64,000 nt of DNA from Sarcina sp. DSM 11001 (lineage in GTDB: Bacteria; Bacillota; Clostridia; Lachnospirales; Lachnospiraceae). This document shows positions 27,922-36,560 of this stretch, in pieces. The translations under genes were made by a program, and so were the position numbers. Position 1 is the first letter of the stretch; each line of letters opens with the position of its first letter. The notes below the pieces were generated by a model that saw only the letters and a program-made list of their open reading frames with translations, did not search any database and had not been told where the DNA came from. Where the stretch lies: assembly GCF_900101015.1 (NCBI RefSeq), contig NZ_FNFZ01000009.1:84227-148226 (forward strand), given 5' to 3'.

Positions 27922-29067
27922 ATGGTTGATTTCAAGTTGACCGAAGACCAGCTGGAGATGCAGAACCTTTTCCGTAAATTTGCTCAGGAGCAGATTCTTC
28001 CCATCGCTGAGGAGATGGATGAGAAGGAAGAGATGAACATGGACATGGTCAAGCAGATGATGGAGCTTGGCTTCTTCGGCGTTCCTTTCAGTGAGGAAGT
28101 CGGTGGCACAGGCATGGATTATCTGACCTACTGCCTGCTGATGGAAGAAGTCGCAAAAGTCTGCGGCAGCACCAGCATCACAATCTCTGTTCATACTTCT
28201 CTTTGCGCTTCGATCGTTGAGCAGTACGCTACTCCCGAGCAGAAAGAGAAATGGCTTCGTCCCCTCGTGGACGGCAGCAAGATCGGCTGCTTCGGTCTGA
28301 CCGAGCCCAACGCCGGTTCCGACGTTGCAGGTGCAGTCACCACCGCTGACAAGGATGGCGATTTCTACGTCATCAACGGTTCCAAGATCTTCACCACCAA
28401 CTCCGGTTTCGCTGATACCTTCCTGGTATTCGCTCTGACCGACAAGTCCCTTCCTGCACACAAGGGCATGTCCGCATTCCTGATCGACAGGAATACTCCC
28501 GGACTCGAAGTCCAGCAGGATATCAAGCGCATGGGTATCCGTGCTGCTTCCAACGCGGAAGTTTACTACAACAACGTTCGCGTTCCGAAGGAAGATATGC
28601 TTGGCAAGGAAGGCTCTGGCTTCAAGATTGCTATGCAGGCTCTCGACGGCGGCCGTATCGGTATCGCTGCACAGTCTGTCGGTCTTGCACAGGGTGCTCT
28701 CGATGCAGCCATCAAATACTGCAAAGAGCGTAAACAGTTTGGCAAGCCCATCACTGCTTTCCAGAACACCCAGTTCCGTATGGCTGAAGATCAGGCCAAC
28801 ATCAATGCCGCTCGTCTCCTGACCTGGCAGGCAGCTGTCGCGAAGGACAATCACGAGAACTATGGCTTCTATGCTGCACAGGCTAAGATGTTCGCTTCCG
28901 CTATGGCTAACGATGTTTGCCGTCACGCAGTCCAGTACATGGGCGGCTACGGCTACTGCCGTGAGTACGGCGTAGAGCGTCTGCTCCGTGACGTCAAGAT
29001 CACTGAGATCTATGAAGGCACAAACGAAGTCCAGAAGATGGTTATGTCCGGTTCTATGCTTCGCTAA
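27922..29067 (+). CDS. Acyl-CoA dehydrogenase (short-chain type)
   Basis: FAD enzyme that oxidises acyl-CoA or, in fermenters, reduces enoyl-CoA with electrons from an electron-transfer flavoprotein. The 381-residue protein has the family signatures GCFGLTEPNAGSDVAG in the middle domain and RLLRDVKITEIYEGTNEV near the end, where the catalytic Glu is expected. AAGGAGG precedes the ATG at 27922. Codon use is of a highly expressed gene. It converges with the 2-hydroxyacyl-CoA dehydratase operon and could supply the acryloyl-CoA or other enoyl-CoA reductase step. No etfAB genes are in the window. Confidence 0.9.
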   Translation: MVDFKLTEDQLEMQNLFRKFAQEQILPIAEEMDEKEEMNMDMVKQMMELGFFGVPFSEEVGGTGMDYLTYCLLMEEVAKVCGSTSITISVHTSLCASIVEQYATPEQKEKWLRPLVDGSKIGCFGLTEPNAGSDVAGAVTTADKDGDFYVINGSKIFTTNSGFADTFLVFALTDKSLPAHKGMSAFLIDRNTPGLEVQQDIKRMGIRAASNAEVYYNNVRVPKEDMLGKEGSGFKIAMQALDGGRIGIAAQSVGLAQGALDAAIKYCKERKQFGKPITAFQNTQFRMAEDQANINAARLLTWQAAVAKDNHENYGFYAAQAKMFASAMANDVCRHAVQYMGGYGYCREYGVERLLRDVKITEIYEGTNEVQKMVMSGSMLR

Positions 29068-29139
29068 TCCTTCCGATTTACAGGCTGTGGTTTAAAGCCG
29101 CTTAGTCCTGAAAATCAAATTGAGGGTTGGTAAGATACT

Positions 29140-29240
29140 ATTTACCACTTGCCTCTAGACAAGTGGTAGGTATATCCATATTATCAAACCAAATAATGAA
29201 GAAGCTGGTCTGCTCCCCTCGCATGACCAGCTTCTTTTTG
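29140..29240 (+). terminator. Hairpin and terminator after acyl-CoA dehydrogenase
   Basis: A TACCACTTG/CAAGTGGTA hairpin lies at about 29145-29170. It is followed by a perfect 12-bp stem, AAGAAGCTGGTC (29199-29210) with GACCAGCTTCTT (29225-29236), ending in TTTTT. Confidence 0.8.
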
Positions 29241-29490
29241 CGCGAAGCAATGAGCCATGCACGAGAAAATAGAAAGCCCGCTTACGCGTGCTCGCACGCA
29301 GTAAGCGGGTTTTCTATTTTCTCGTATACGGCGAATGCCGCGACAGGGAGCGAACACGCTTTTCTGTTCGCGACCTGGCGGCATGGCTCATTGCGGAGCG
29401 CAAAATGCAGAGGGTGTACTCTCGCGTGCTCGCACGCAAGAAGCTGGCTCTATTATTTTGCGTATACGGCGAATGCCGCGACAGGGAACA
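29241..29490. repeat. Hairpin-rich element with a 138-bp internal duplication
   Basis: Two imperfect copies with a 138-base period share GCGTGCTCGCACGCA (29286 and 29424) and the conserved GTATACGGCGAATGCCGCGA block (29324 and 29462). An outer inverted pair GCAATGAGCCATGC/GCATGGCTCATTGC (29247-29260, 29381-29394) encloses the first copy. It also holds a very long near-perfect hairpin (29262-29324). Small frames on both strands overlap here but are not protein-like. Confidence 0.7.
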
Positions 29491-29491
29491 C

Positions 29492-29535
29492 AAAAACCCC
29501 GGCCTACGCGTATTCACACACGTAGGCCGGGGTTA
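29492..29535. terminator. Strong bidirectional terminator of the dehydratase operon
   Basis: AACCCCGGCCTACG pairs with CGTAGGCCGGGGTT across a short loop (about 29494-29537). It lies between the converging acyl-CoA dehydrogenase and dehydratase transcripts. Confidence 0.75.
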
Positions 29536-29680
29536 ATATTCCGGTCAAATAACTTAACTACTTAAGTGTAATCTTCCTGCTCCTTATACTGGCAGCAGAT
29601 CCGACCCACTGTCCGCAGTTATGATCTATGATCTATCTAACCGTTGTCATGAAACCTTTGATAAGGTTTTTATCGACAGA

Positions 29681-30808
29681 TTACAGAACCTCTGCGAATG
29701 TCTGGATCCTGGTCCTGAGCTGCTCGAAGGAAGTGGACTCCTGATCGATCTCGACCTGGATGTGCTTGACGCCAGCTTCCTCGAACTGGAGAAGAAGGAT
29801 GGGATAGTCAAACTCTTCGGGATCGCAGAACTTCATCATGCAGACGATAACTGCGTCAGCATCATACTTCTTAAGAGCGTCGATCAGCATGCCGCCCTTA
29901 GGCTTGTCAGCGTCTGTTGCAAGGGAGCAGCCATCGAAAGCGTTCCATGCTTTTGCAAGAGCCATAAGCGGATCTTCATCATACTCGACATCCTGACGGA
30001 AGTTTCTGCCTTCCTGTGCAAGATCGTCCCATACGATTGCGAAGCCGTTCTCTTCAAAGATGTCGAGAACATCGTAGGGCTCCAGGGTGATGCCGCTGAC
30101 AACGACCTTCTTGCCGTTGAAAGGAGCCTTGTCGGCAGCCTTGATGGCCTCGTTCAGCTCTTTCAGCATAGCGGTGTGTTTTTCTTTAGGCATGAACCAG
30201 CGAGCTTTGATAACTGCATGGCGGTCACGAAGCTTGATCAGGCCGGGATTCGCTGCTACGAGATCACTGAACTCACGGCAAGCCGCACGGTTCTCGTTGT
30301 AGATAGCGATACTGTTCTGAAGAGCCTTCTTTGTGATCTTCACGCCGAGGATGTCCTCGAGCTCTTCTTTGATGTGAGCATACTCTGCGCGGCAGAATAC
30401 GTTAGCTGCGGTCTGAGCATGTTTCCTGTTCTGAGGATGTGTGAAGACGATCTGAGGAGCAGAGCCTTTCCACTTCTGGCTCATGCACTTAAGGGTATCG
30501 CAGGGGACGGAGAAAATGACAGCGTCAAGCTCGTCATAAGCGCCTTCCAGCTGCAGCTCCATAACGGACTGCATGATGGAGCATGCGAAAGGAGGAAGCA
30601 GGGTTCTTGCTTTGGAGATCTGCTTGCCCTGAGCGCCCCACATACCGATCGGGAGATAGCCAGCAGCATGAACGATCTCTTCAGGACAGTACACAGGCAT
30701 AATGCCGACTGCACCCTTGCCGGTCTCTTTCTTAAAATCATCCATCGCCTTCTTCGGATCATCAGCGATTGCCTTGAATTGTGAAATCAATTCGAAAATT
30801 GTACTCAT
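29681..30808 (-). CDS. 2-hydroxyacyl-CoA dehydratase, small (HgdB/LcdB-like) subunit
   Basis: One of two component D subunits of a radical dehydratase that removes water from a 2-hydroxyacyl-CoA to give an enoyl-CoA. The 375-aa protein has Cys41 (VYCPEEI), Cys76, Cys103 and Cys108 (VPCDTLKC) and a late MMKFCDPEEF motif. Three of these cysteines should bind a 4Fe-4S cluster. AAAGGAG precedes the ATG. It is last in the operon lctP, VOC, activator, large subunit, this gene. It resembles the lactoyl-CoA, 2-hydroxyisocaproyl-CoA and phenyllactyl-CoA enzymes; the substrate is inferred from the neighbouring lactate permease. Confidence 0.9.
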   Translation of the reverse strand: MSTIFELISQFKAIADDPKKAMDDFKKETGKGAVGIMPVYCPEEIVHAAGYLPIGMWGAQGKQISKARTLLPPFACSIMQSVMELQLEGAYDELDAVIFSVPCDTLKCMSQKWKGSAPQIVFTHPQNRKHAQTAANVFCRAEYAHIKEELEDILGVKITKKALQNSIAIYNENRAACREFSDLVAANPGLIKLRDRHAVIKARWFMPKEKHTAMLKELNEAIKAADKAPFNGKKVVVSGITLEPYDVLDIFEENGFAIVWDDLAQEGRNFRQDVEYDEDPLMALAKAWNAFDGCSLATDADKPKGGMLIDALKKYDADAVIVCMMKFCDPEEFDYPILLLQFEEAGVKHIQVEIDQESTSFEQLRTRIQTFAEVL

Positions 30809-30927
30809 CTATTTCTCCTTTACTATAGCCGATGTCATGTCAACTTTTCATCGATAAACTGATCGGGAAAAGCATTATTCATGCGATAAATTCATGACCT
30901 TTTTGGAATGATGCGCTTAAATCAGAC

Positions 30928-32190
30928 TTATGCCTGAGCATCCATCATCTCGGACAGAGCCTGCACACGGTTCAGATACTGAGCCTCAGAGAAGACGCGA
31001 GGATCCGTCTGGTCGCCATCGAAGCTGACGAAAGGAATGCCCATCTTCTTGTTGACATACTCGCCGCCCTCGTTGTTCAGAAGGCCCATCAGCTTGCAGC
31101 TGCGGTTGAGGTGCATGACCATGCCATCGCTCTTGGAGTTGCTGACAACTTTGTAGAATTCTTCATAACGGTTGGAGCCGCAGGTGTTGATGTAGACCTT
31201 TGTGTAGGCCTCAGCCATGGACTCGAAATCGCCGGGTGTGTAAACGAGACTCCACATGCCGGGATAGCAGGAGCCGGTCATGACGGAACCCTGAGCCTTA
31301 AGGCCCTTGAAGGTTGCGCCCAGGAATGTCCAGACTGCAATACCTTCCCATGTGACACGATGTTTCTCAGTGGAGGCATCGCCGAATGCATACTTGCCGG
31401 CTTTGTCCTTAGCTTCGAGCTCATCGCAGAAACGATGGAAGGTGATCTCGCCGTAATCTCTGGAACGTGCGCAGACGATCAGAGCCATGTAGTTGAACAG
31501 ATCGAAGCCGTTCAGAGGTGAAGGTTTGCGATATGCATAAGCTGCAATCTTGTTCCACCAGTAAACAGTACGCTGGGTCTGCTCCTGAACCTTCGTGAAC
31601 TTGTCATAGTCAAATGCACGGCCGGTGAACTCCTCGAGCTGTTTGATGGCTACGCGGAACTGATCGGCGATGTACTCTTTGCAGTGACGAGCTACAGGCA
31701 TGCTGTGGTTGAAAGGAACATCGATGATGATGCAGGGGATGTTCAGCTCTTTGGCAATGTTCTCATACCATTTAAGCAGAGTATTGCAGATGTTGTTGCA
31801 GGTGATTACGATATCCGGAAGCGGAACATAAGCAGCCTTTGTGGTCTTCAGAAGCTCGGGCTTCTCACCGTTCATGGCTTCCTGCTTCAGCAGCTCCATG
31901 TAGCCGAGGTTCGTACGGGCATAAGAGCAGATATCGATGTTGTAGCCCTTCTTATCTGCTACTTCCAGAAGATCCATGGAAGCTTTCCTTGCGCCTGCGC
32001 CTGCAGCGTGGGTCTCAGGATAAACCAGAGCGATGTCCATCGCTACGCAGAATTCCGGCGGTGCCACAGAAGCGGACCAGCAGACCGGTTTGCCGGCCTT
32101 CTTGGCTTCCCAGGCTTCCTCATCGAGCTTGGCCTGAAAATATCCAAGCAGCTCTTTTGAACTGGCTTCGTTGATGTTGATGCTATCCAT
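30928..32190 (-). CDS. 2-hydroxyacyl-CoA dehydratase, large (HgdA/LcdA-like) subunit
   Basis: The other component D subunit, 420 aa. Candidate cluster cysteines are Cys88 (DICSYAR), Cys131 and Cys135 (ITCNNICNTLL) and a late CGSNRYEEFYK. The conserved PVCWSASVAPPEF region near residue 36 is typical of the subunit. AGGAGG precedes the ATG. The 119-base gap to the small subunit has no terminator, so both are expected from one transcript, with their codon use suggesting high expression. In the intact enzyme the activator delivers one energised electron to this heterodimer. Confidence 0.92.
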   Translation of the reverse strand: MDSININEASSKELLGYFQAKLDEEAWEAKKAGKPVCWSASVAPPEFCVAMDIALVYPETHAAGAGARKASMDLLEVADKKGYNIDICSYARTNLGYMELLKQEAMNGEKPELLKTTKAAYVPLPDIVITCNNICNTLLKWYENIAKELNIPCIIIDVPFNHSMPVARHCKEYIADQFRVAIKQLEEFTGRAFDYDKFTKVQEQTQRTVYWWNKIAAYAYRKPSPLNGFDLFNYMALIVCARSRDYGEITFHRFCDELEAKDKAGKYAFGDASTEKHRVTWEGIAVWTFLGATFKGLKAQGSVMTGSCYPGMWSLVYTPGDFESMAEAYTKVYINTCGSNRYEEFYKVVSNSKSDGMVMHLNRSCKLMGLLNNEGGEYVNKKMGIPFVSFDGDQTDPRVFSEAQYLNRVQALSEMMDAQA

Positions 32191-32344
32191 CTGTTTTCCT
32201 CCTAAAAATCAATTATATTGATAGGTCCATTGATGAATCCCATTGAACCTGCAGCAGTCTGACGTGACCAGCCGTTAAGCGGATCCCATAAGACCGGGCA
32301 GGAATTCAATTCATAAAAACGGGGCAGCAGTCCGCTTCCTGCCC

Positions 32345-33133
32345 TTAGTCCTCAGGCAGCCACTTGACGTTCTCATACGCAAAAAGAGCTGCGCCGAGAG
32401 CACCTGTCACCTGCGGATTCTGGGCGACGATCACGGGCTTGTTCAACTGCTTCCTGATGGCGTCTACCGCGCCCGGGTTCTGGGCGACACCGCCGCACAT
32501 AACGATATCATCATTTACGCCCACACGATAGACGAGCGAGCACGCCTTACTTGCGACAGACTGATGAACACCTGCGACAATGTTTTCTCTTGAAACGCCC
32601 TGGGAAAGAAGCGAGATGACCTCGGACTCCGCGAACACGGTGCATGTACTGCTGACAAAAGCCCATTCTGTTGCTTTAAAATGGACATTACCCATCTCGG
32701 AGAGGGGAATTTCCAGAACGCGTGACATTACGTCCACAAACCGTCCTGTTCCCGCCGCACATTTATCGTTCATGACGAACTGGCCGATATTTCCCTTCGC
32801 ATCGAGGCGGATCGCTTTCGCGTCCTGTCCGCCGATGTCGATGATCGTCCGTGCTTCAGGGTGCAGGAAATAGATCCCCTTGGCGTGACAGCTGATCTCA
32901 CTGATCTGCTTATCCGCTTTTTCCACAGAAAAACGTCCGTATCCCGTGGCTACCGTGAATCGTATGTCTTCCGGTGTCAGATCGATATTCTTGAACACCT
33001 CTCCCATCACGCGGTCCGGTCCGGATGTTCCGGTTCCGACCTGAATGACCGCAGAAGAGACAACCTCTTTGCCGTCCTTCATGATAACGGCTTTGCTCGA
33101 AGATGATCCGATATCAATTCCCAATGTATACAT
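32345..33133 (-). CDS. 2-hydroxyacyl-CoA dehydratase activator (HgdC-like ATPase)
   Basis: ATP-driven electron donor (component A) for the dehydratase, an ASKHA-fold protein of 262 aa. The ATP loops GIDIGSSSSKAVI (5-17) and DIGGQDAKAI (99-108) are clear. Cys125 (MNDKCAAGTG) and Cys164 (SSTCTVF) are the two cysteines each monomer gives to the shared 4Fe-4S cluster between two monomers. A reductant such as ferredoxin or flavodoxin is needed and is not encoded beside it. AGGGAG precedes the ATG. It is very oxygen sensitive in known cases, which supports an anaerobic host. Confidence 0.93.
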   Translation of the reverse strand: MYTLGIDIGSSSSKAVIMKDGKEVVSSAVIQVGTGTSGPDRVMGEVFKNIDLTPEDIRFTVATGYGRFSVEKADKQISEISCHAKGIYFLHPEARTIIDIGGQDAKAIRLDAKGNIGQFVMNDKCAAGTGRFVDVMSRVLEIPLSEMGNVHFKATEWAFVSSTCTVFAESEVISLLSQGVSRENIVAGVHQSVASKACSLVYRVGVNDDIVMCGGVAQNPGAVDAIRKQLNKPVIVAQNPQVTGALGAALFAYENVKWLPED

Positions 33134-33158
33134 GCTTTGTTCTCCCTAAAATTCCGAT

Positions 33159-33641
33159 TTATTCCGGATTGCCGTGGCGGGAAGTGAAGGTAGCGTTGTG
33201 GTTGATCTCGCCGACCTGTTCGATCAGCTCAACCAGAATGCCCTGAGTGAATTTAGGGCGGATGAAGTTAACGATGATATCTTCGGTTCCCTCAACGGGC
33301 TCCTTCTCAAGCATCTGATAGCCCAGCGCCTCACAGTCTTTACTGGTTGCACGAACGTCATCTACCAGGAAAGCAACGTGTGCGATGCCGCCCTTGCCCT
33401 TGTTGAACTGGGTCAGAACGCCGGACTTCGGGATGATGAACTCGATTGCATCCGCGCCATTACCATGGGTTGTAAAAATAAGATGGGAATCATAAGCCTT
33501 AACATGGCCGCGATAATCTTCTTTCAGACCAAAAGTCTCCATGAAAGCCTGAGCCTTCTCTACTGTAGGAAGGACGATTCCCCAGTGATGTGTGCGAATA
33601 ATGTGTTTACCAATACCAGTTTCTGCAAACAGCCTTTCCAA
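33159..33641 (-). CDS. VOC-superfamily protein, acyl-CoA epimerase-like
   Basis: A 160-residue vicinal-oxygen-chelate protein with two beta-alpha-beta-beta-beta repeats. Possible metal ligands are His19 (HHWGIV), Glu at AIEFIIP, His at GIAHVAFLVDD, and a late Glu (LVELIEQVG). The overall pattern is that of methylmalonyl-CoA epimerase or glyoxalase. The start is TTG at 33641 after AGAGGTG. It sits between the lactate permease and the activator, 25 bases from the latter. Inference: it may racemise or epimerise a 2-hydroxyacyl-CoA for the dehydratase, which uses the R form. That has not been shown. Confidence 0.75.
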   Translation of the reverse strand: MERLFAETGIGKHIIRTHHWGIVLPTVEKAQAFMETFGLKEDYRGHVKAYDSHLIFTTHGNGADAIEFIIPKSGVLTQFNKGKGGIAHVAFLVDDVRATSKDCEALGYQMLEKEPVEGTEDIIVNFIRPKFTQGILVELIEQVGEINHNATFTSRHGNPE

Positions 33642-33883
33642 AAAAATACACCTCTTTCTCTTTTTCTGTCATTAGGTCAGCCTGTAATAACCGAGGAATA
33701 ATTATCAAAAGCAGACCCCCTATGATGCATAGTACAGCAGGCAGCAGGTCACATATGCTGCCCGCCGTACCTTATATATCCATCCCTTGACGGGTCGATC
33801 AACTGCCGATCCCGTTCAACCGGTCACCTGTCAGGTCGCCAAAGGACAAGGATCAAAAACCGACGGACTGCTCCGGGTAATAA

Positions 33884-35599
33884 TTACCAGGGCATGCCAT
33901 AAGGGTTCGGGTTGAAGCCTGTTACGATCAGACCGCCCAGGATGATGATGGTGCAGACTGCGTAAATAAGGCAGGGAATGATGTTGGAACGAATCAGACG
34001 GCCCTCAGCGCCGACGGTACCGCAGGTAGCGCAGGCGGAGACGATGTTGTTGACGCAGACCATGTTACCCATGGCGCCGCCGCAGATCTGCATTGCCACG
34101 ACAAGCATGGTGGGCAGGCCGAGCAGCGTAGCTGTATCGAACTGGAGGGACGAGAACAGCGTGTTGGAAACGGTCGCGGAACCGGAGATGAATGCTCCGA
34201 TAACACCGATCAGAGGGGAAACGACGATGTAGGCATTGCCGAACAGTCCGGCCATACCTTCTGCCATGACACGAAGCATGGTCTTGTTGTAGTACATAGC
34301 CTCAGCACCTTCTGCAGCGGGGGTTCCGGAGTTACGGAACAGCTGAACCATCGCGATACCGAAGACCAGCGCGATCGCCGCGCCAGCCAGCATGGAGAAG
34401 GTCTCCTTCCATGCAGCAGCGACCTTGTCGCCGCTCATCTTGTGGAGCGGGATGATGATCAGAGCAACGATAACGAACGGAATGATGCCGGGGTTCCATG
34501 CCCATTTGAAGCCGTAGTTGACCTCGACGCCAAGGATGGTGGGAATGCTGATGCCGAAAGGAAGCTTGGCAACATTCATGACTGCCTTGAGTCCTGTCTG
34601 AGGAATACGTGTGAGCACCAGAATCGCTGCGACGATGATGTAAGGAAGCCATGCCATGACAGGGGACATAGGCTCGCCGGCAGCTTCGCCGGAATCTTCC
34701 TGAACAGCCTGCGTGGATTTCCAGTAGTCCGCCCATTCGCCTTTGTCGGGGAACTCGAACTTGTTCTTGGGAACAAGAATGCCCTTCTGTGCAAGAACGA
34801 TGGAAGCAACAAGGCCTACAAGGCCGGCGATCAGGGACGGGAATTCCGGTCCGAGTGCCATCGCGCAGATGATGAAGGGGATATCGAATGCAACAGCGCA
34901 GACAAGGATGTAAGGGATGCAGGCGAATGCGGGAGCGATGGATTTCTCTTTTCCGAACAGCTTGCACATCATGCACATAGCCACGAAGATGATGATCGGG
35001 CAGATGATGGCGCTGGGGATAGCAGCCCACTTGGTGAGGCCGAGCTTATAAGGTTCAAAATCAGCACCGCTGGCAAGCTTTGCAACCTGATCCTGGACCT
35101 GTAACGCCGCGGTGGAAGTCGGAGTACCGACAGCGCCGTAGGCAACAGGCGTGGAGTTAAGGATCAGAGCGACCATAGCTGCGCACAGAGGCGGGAAGCC
35201 GACGCTGATCAGCAGCGGAGCCGCCAGAGCCGCGGGAGTACCGAAGCCTGCAGCACCCTCGATGAAAGCGCCGAACATGAAGCCGATGATGACCATCTGG
35301 ACGCGGGGGTCATCACTGATCGTCGTGAACATCTGGTTGATCGTGTTCATGGCGCCGGACTGCTTCATGGTGTTCATGATGAGGATGGCACCCAGGATGA
35401 CGCAGATCGTATCCAGGGAAGTAAGCATGCCGCTTATGGTATGCGCTAAGACTGTGATGAAAGGCATCTTCCATACGGTCACGCAGATGATGAAAGTGAT
35501 CGCCCAGGCCAGGGGCAGGGCACGCTTGGCGGGCCAGTTCAGGCCGGCCATAACGATAACCGTCACAATGATCGGTATAAAGGCAATAATAGCATACAT
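33884..35599 (-). CDS. lctP: L-lactate permease family transporter
   Basis: A 571-residue membrane protein of the LctP/LldP/GlcA family, which takes up lactate or glycolate with protons. It has many hydrophobic segments and the family stretch [17 protein letters not shown] near residue 125, with [15 protein letters not shown] shortly after. AGAAGGAG precedes the ATG. It is first in the operon with the VOC, activator and dehydratase genes; the 240-base gap after it has a small hairpin but no clear terminator. This context points to import of a 2-hydroxyacid as fermentation substrate. Confidence 0.92.
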   Translation of the reverse strand: MYAIIAFIPIIVTVIVMAGLNWPAKRALPLAWAITFIICVTVWKMPFITVLAHTISGMLTSLDTICVILGAILIMNTMKQSGAMNTINQMFTTISDDPRVQMVIIGFMFGAFIEGAAGFGTPAALAAPLLISVGFPPLCAAMVALILNSTPVAYGAVGTPTSTAALQVQDQVAKLASGADFEPYKLGLTKWAAIPSAIICPIIIFVAMCMMCKLFGKEKSIAPAFACIPYILVCAVAFDIPFIICAMALGPEFPSLIAGLVGLVASIVLAQKGILVPKNKFEFPDKGEWADYWKSTQAVQEDSGEAAGEPMSPVMAWLPYIIVAAILVLTRIPQTGLKAVMNVAKLPFGISIPTILGVEVNYGFKWAWNPGIIPFVIVALIIIPLHKMSGDKVAAAWKETFSMLAGAAIALVFGIAMVQLFRNSGTPAAEGAEAMYYNKTMLRVMAEGMAGLFGNAYIVVSPLIGVIGAFISGSATVSNTLFSSLQFDTATLLGLPTMLVVAMQICGGAMGNMVCVNNIVSACATCGTVGAEGRLIRSNIIPCLIYAVCTIIILGGLIVTGFNPNPYGMPW

Positions 35600-35676
35600 A
35601 GATAAATACTCCTTCTACAGCTCCTGCTGTTCCGCCGCGGAGCGGCCGGACAGGGGGGAGCGGATTTTGATTCCTG

Positions 35677-35955
35677 TCAGTCCGCCCTTTTTCGGATGGA
35701 CAGGAATTCTGAGACAATCCGGCCGTCATCAAAAACGATCCGGGGCAGCCTGTGACAAAGCGCTCCTGATGGTTCCCGGGGACTGCCGGTCTTCGTAAAA
35801 CGTTCCTCTGCTCCGGTCTCCAGAGCTTGCGGAATGTTACTCGCAACGAAACAGGCGCATACAGCTGTGCCATTTCCTTTGACGATGTGTAGCAATTTGT
35901 CATAGTTCCTGACAGGCAGCGCCGCTTCCTCTGCAGTTTCAGTTGCCACTTTCAC
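35677..35955 (-). CDS. Unrecognised small ORF upstream of lctP
   Basis: A 92-codon frame reading NYDKLLHIVKGNGTAVCAC and ending FLSIRKRAD. A strong AAGGAGG lies upstream at about 35975, but the ATG it serves opens a two-codon frame (ATG TCC TAA) in another phase, so a frameshifted start or a decayed gene is possible. The GTG at 35955 is only a guess. It is on the same strand as lctP and ends 78 bases before it. No family recognised. It may instead be part of the lctP leader. Confidence 0.3.
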   Translation of the reverse strand: MKVATETAEEAALPVRNYDKLLHIVKGNGTAVCACFVASNIPQALETGAEERFTKTGSPREPSGALCHRLPRIVFDDGRIVSEFLSIRKRAD

Positions 35956-36262
35956 TTTGGACTTTTTTAGGACATCTGCTCCTCCTTTGCTTAATGTGCC
36001 TGGATTTGCGTAGTTTGTGTAATGCGACATAATGACGGAAAAGTCCGACAAAAAATAAAATGCAAAATGACAGCCGGATCCAGGGGGACGGATCTGCTGC
36101 ATTAGGCATCAGTCACAAAAAAACTACATATTGTCTGCCTTTTTTAGATAAAATTTTAGAATTGTGGCCGCGTGAACACAAAGGAATGAGCGTGAATTCC
36201 GTTGATTCATGTTTAGTCAATTTGATATTCAACAAAATTTCATGAAAGCAATCTGAATCATC

Positions 36263-36332
36263 AAAACATCCCTTGCATATTTTGAATAAATATTTATATT
36301 ATATAAGTTGAAGCATGCATCAAGGATGTTTT
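36263..36332. promoter_or_regulatory. Inverted repeat in the divergent lctP/regulator region
   Basis: AAAACATCCCTTGCAT (36263-36278) pairs with GCATCAAGGATGTTTT (36317-36332) with one extra base. The 38 bases between are strongly AT-rich. A candidate operator for the HTH protein at 36561, or for control of the lactate operon. The rest of 35960-36560 shows no gene. Confidence 0.5.
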
Positions 36333-36560
36333 GGATGACTTATATATACCCTCTATATATTTTATCCACCAGAGCGTACATTTTTCAAGATTTGCTCTTT
36401 AAATCTTTCCTTTTATTCTCATCGCATTTTTCAACCAACAATTCAGTAGGGATGCAGACATCCGCAGCTTCTTTTTTGGATAGTCATGCAGGTTCGTGGA
36501 AAGGCACACCGCCAGCAGAACCGGTCCACAGGAAAGTATGTCTTTTCAGGGAGGAGTAAT

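Noticed and set aside
29621..30784. A 387-codon plus-strand frame opposite the dehydratase small subunit
   Set aside because: The dehydratase frame has the conserved cysteines and a ribosome binding site; the plus frame is its mirror.
35313..35903. A 196-codon minus frame overlapping the lctP start
   Set aside because: Mostly inside the lactate permease gene in another phase, with no ribosome binding site of its own.
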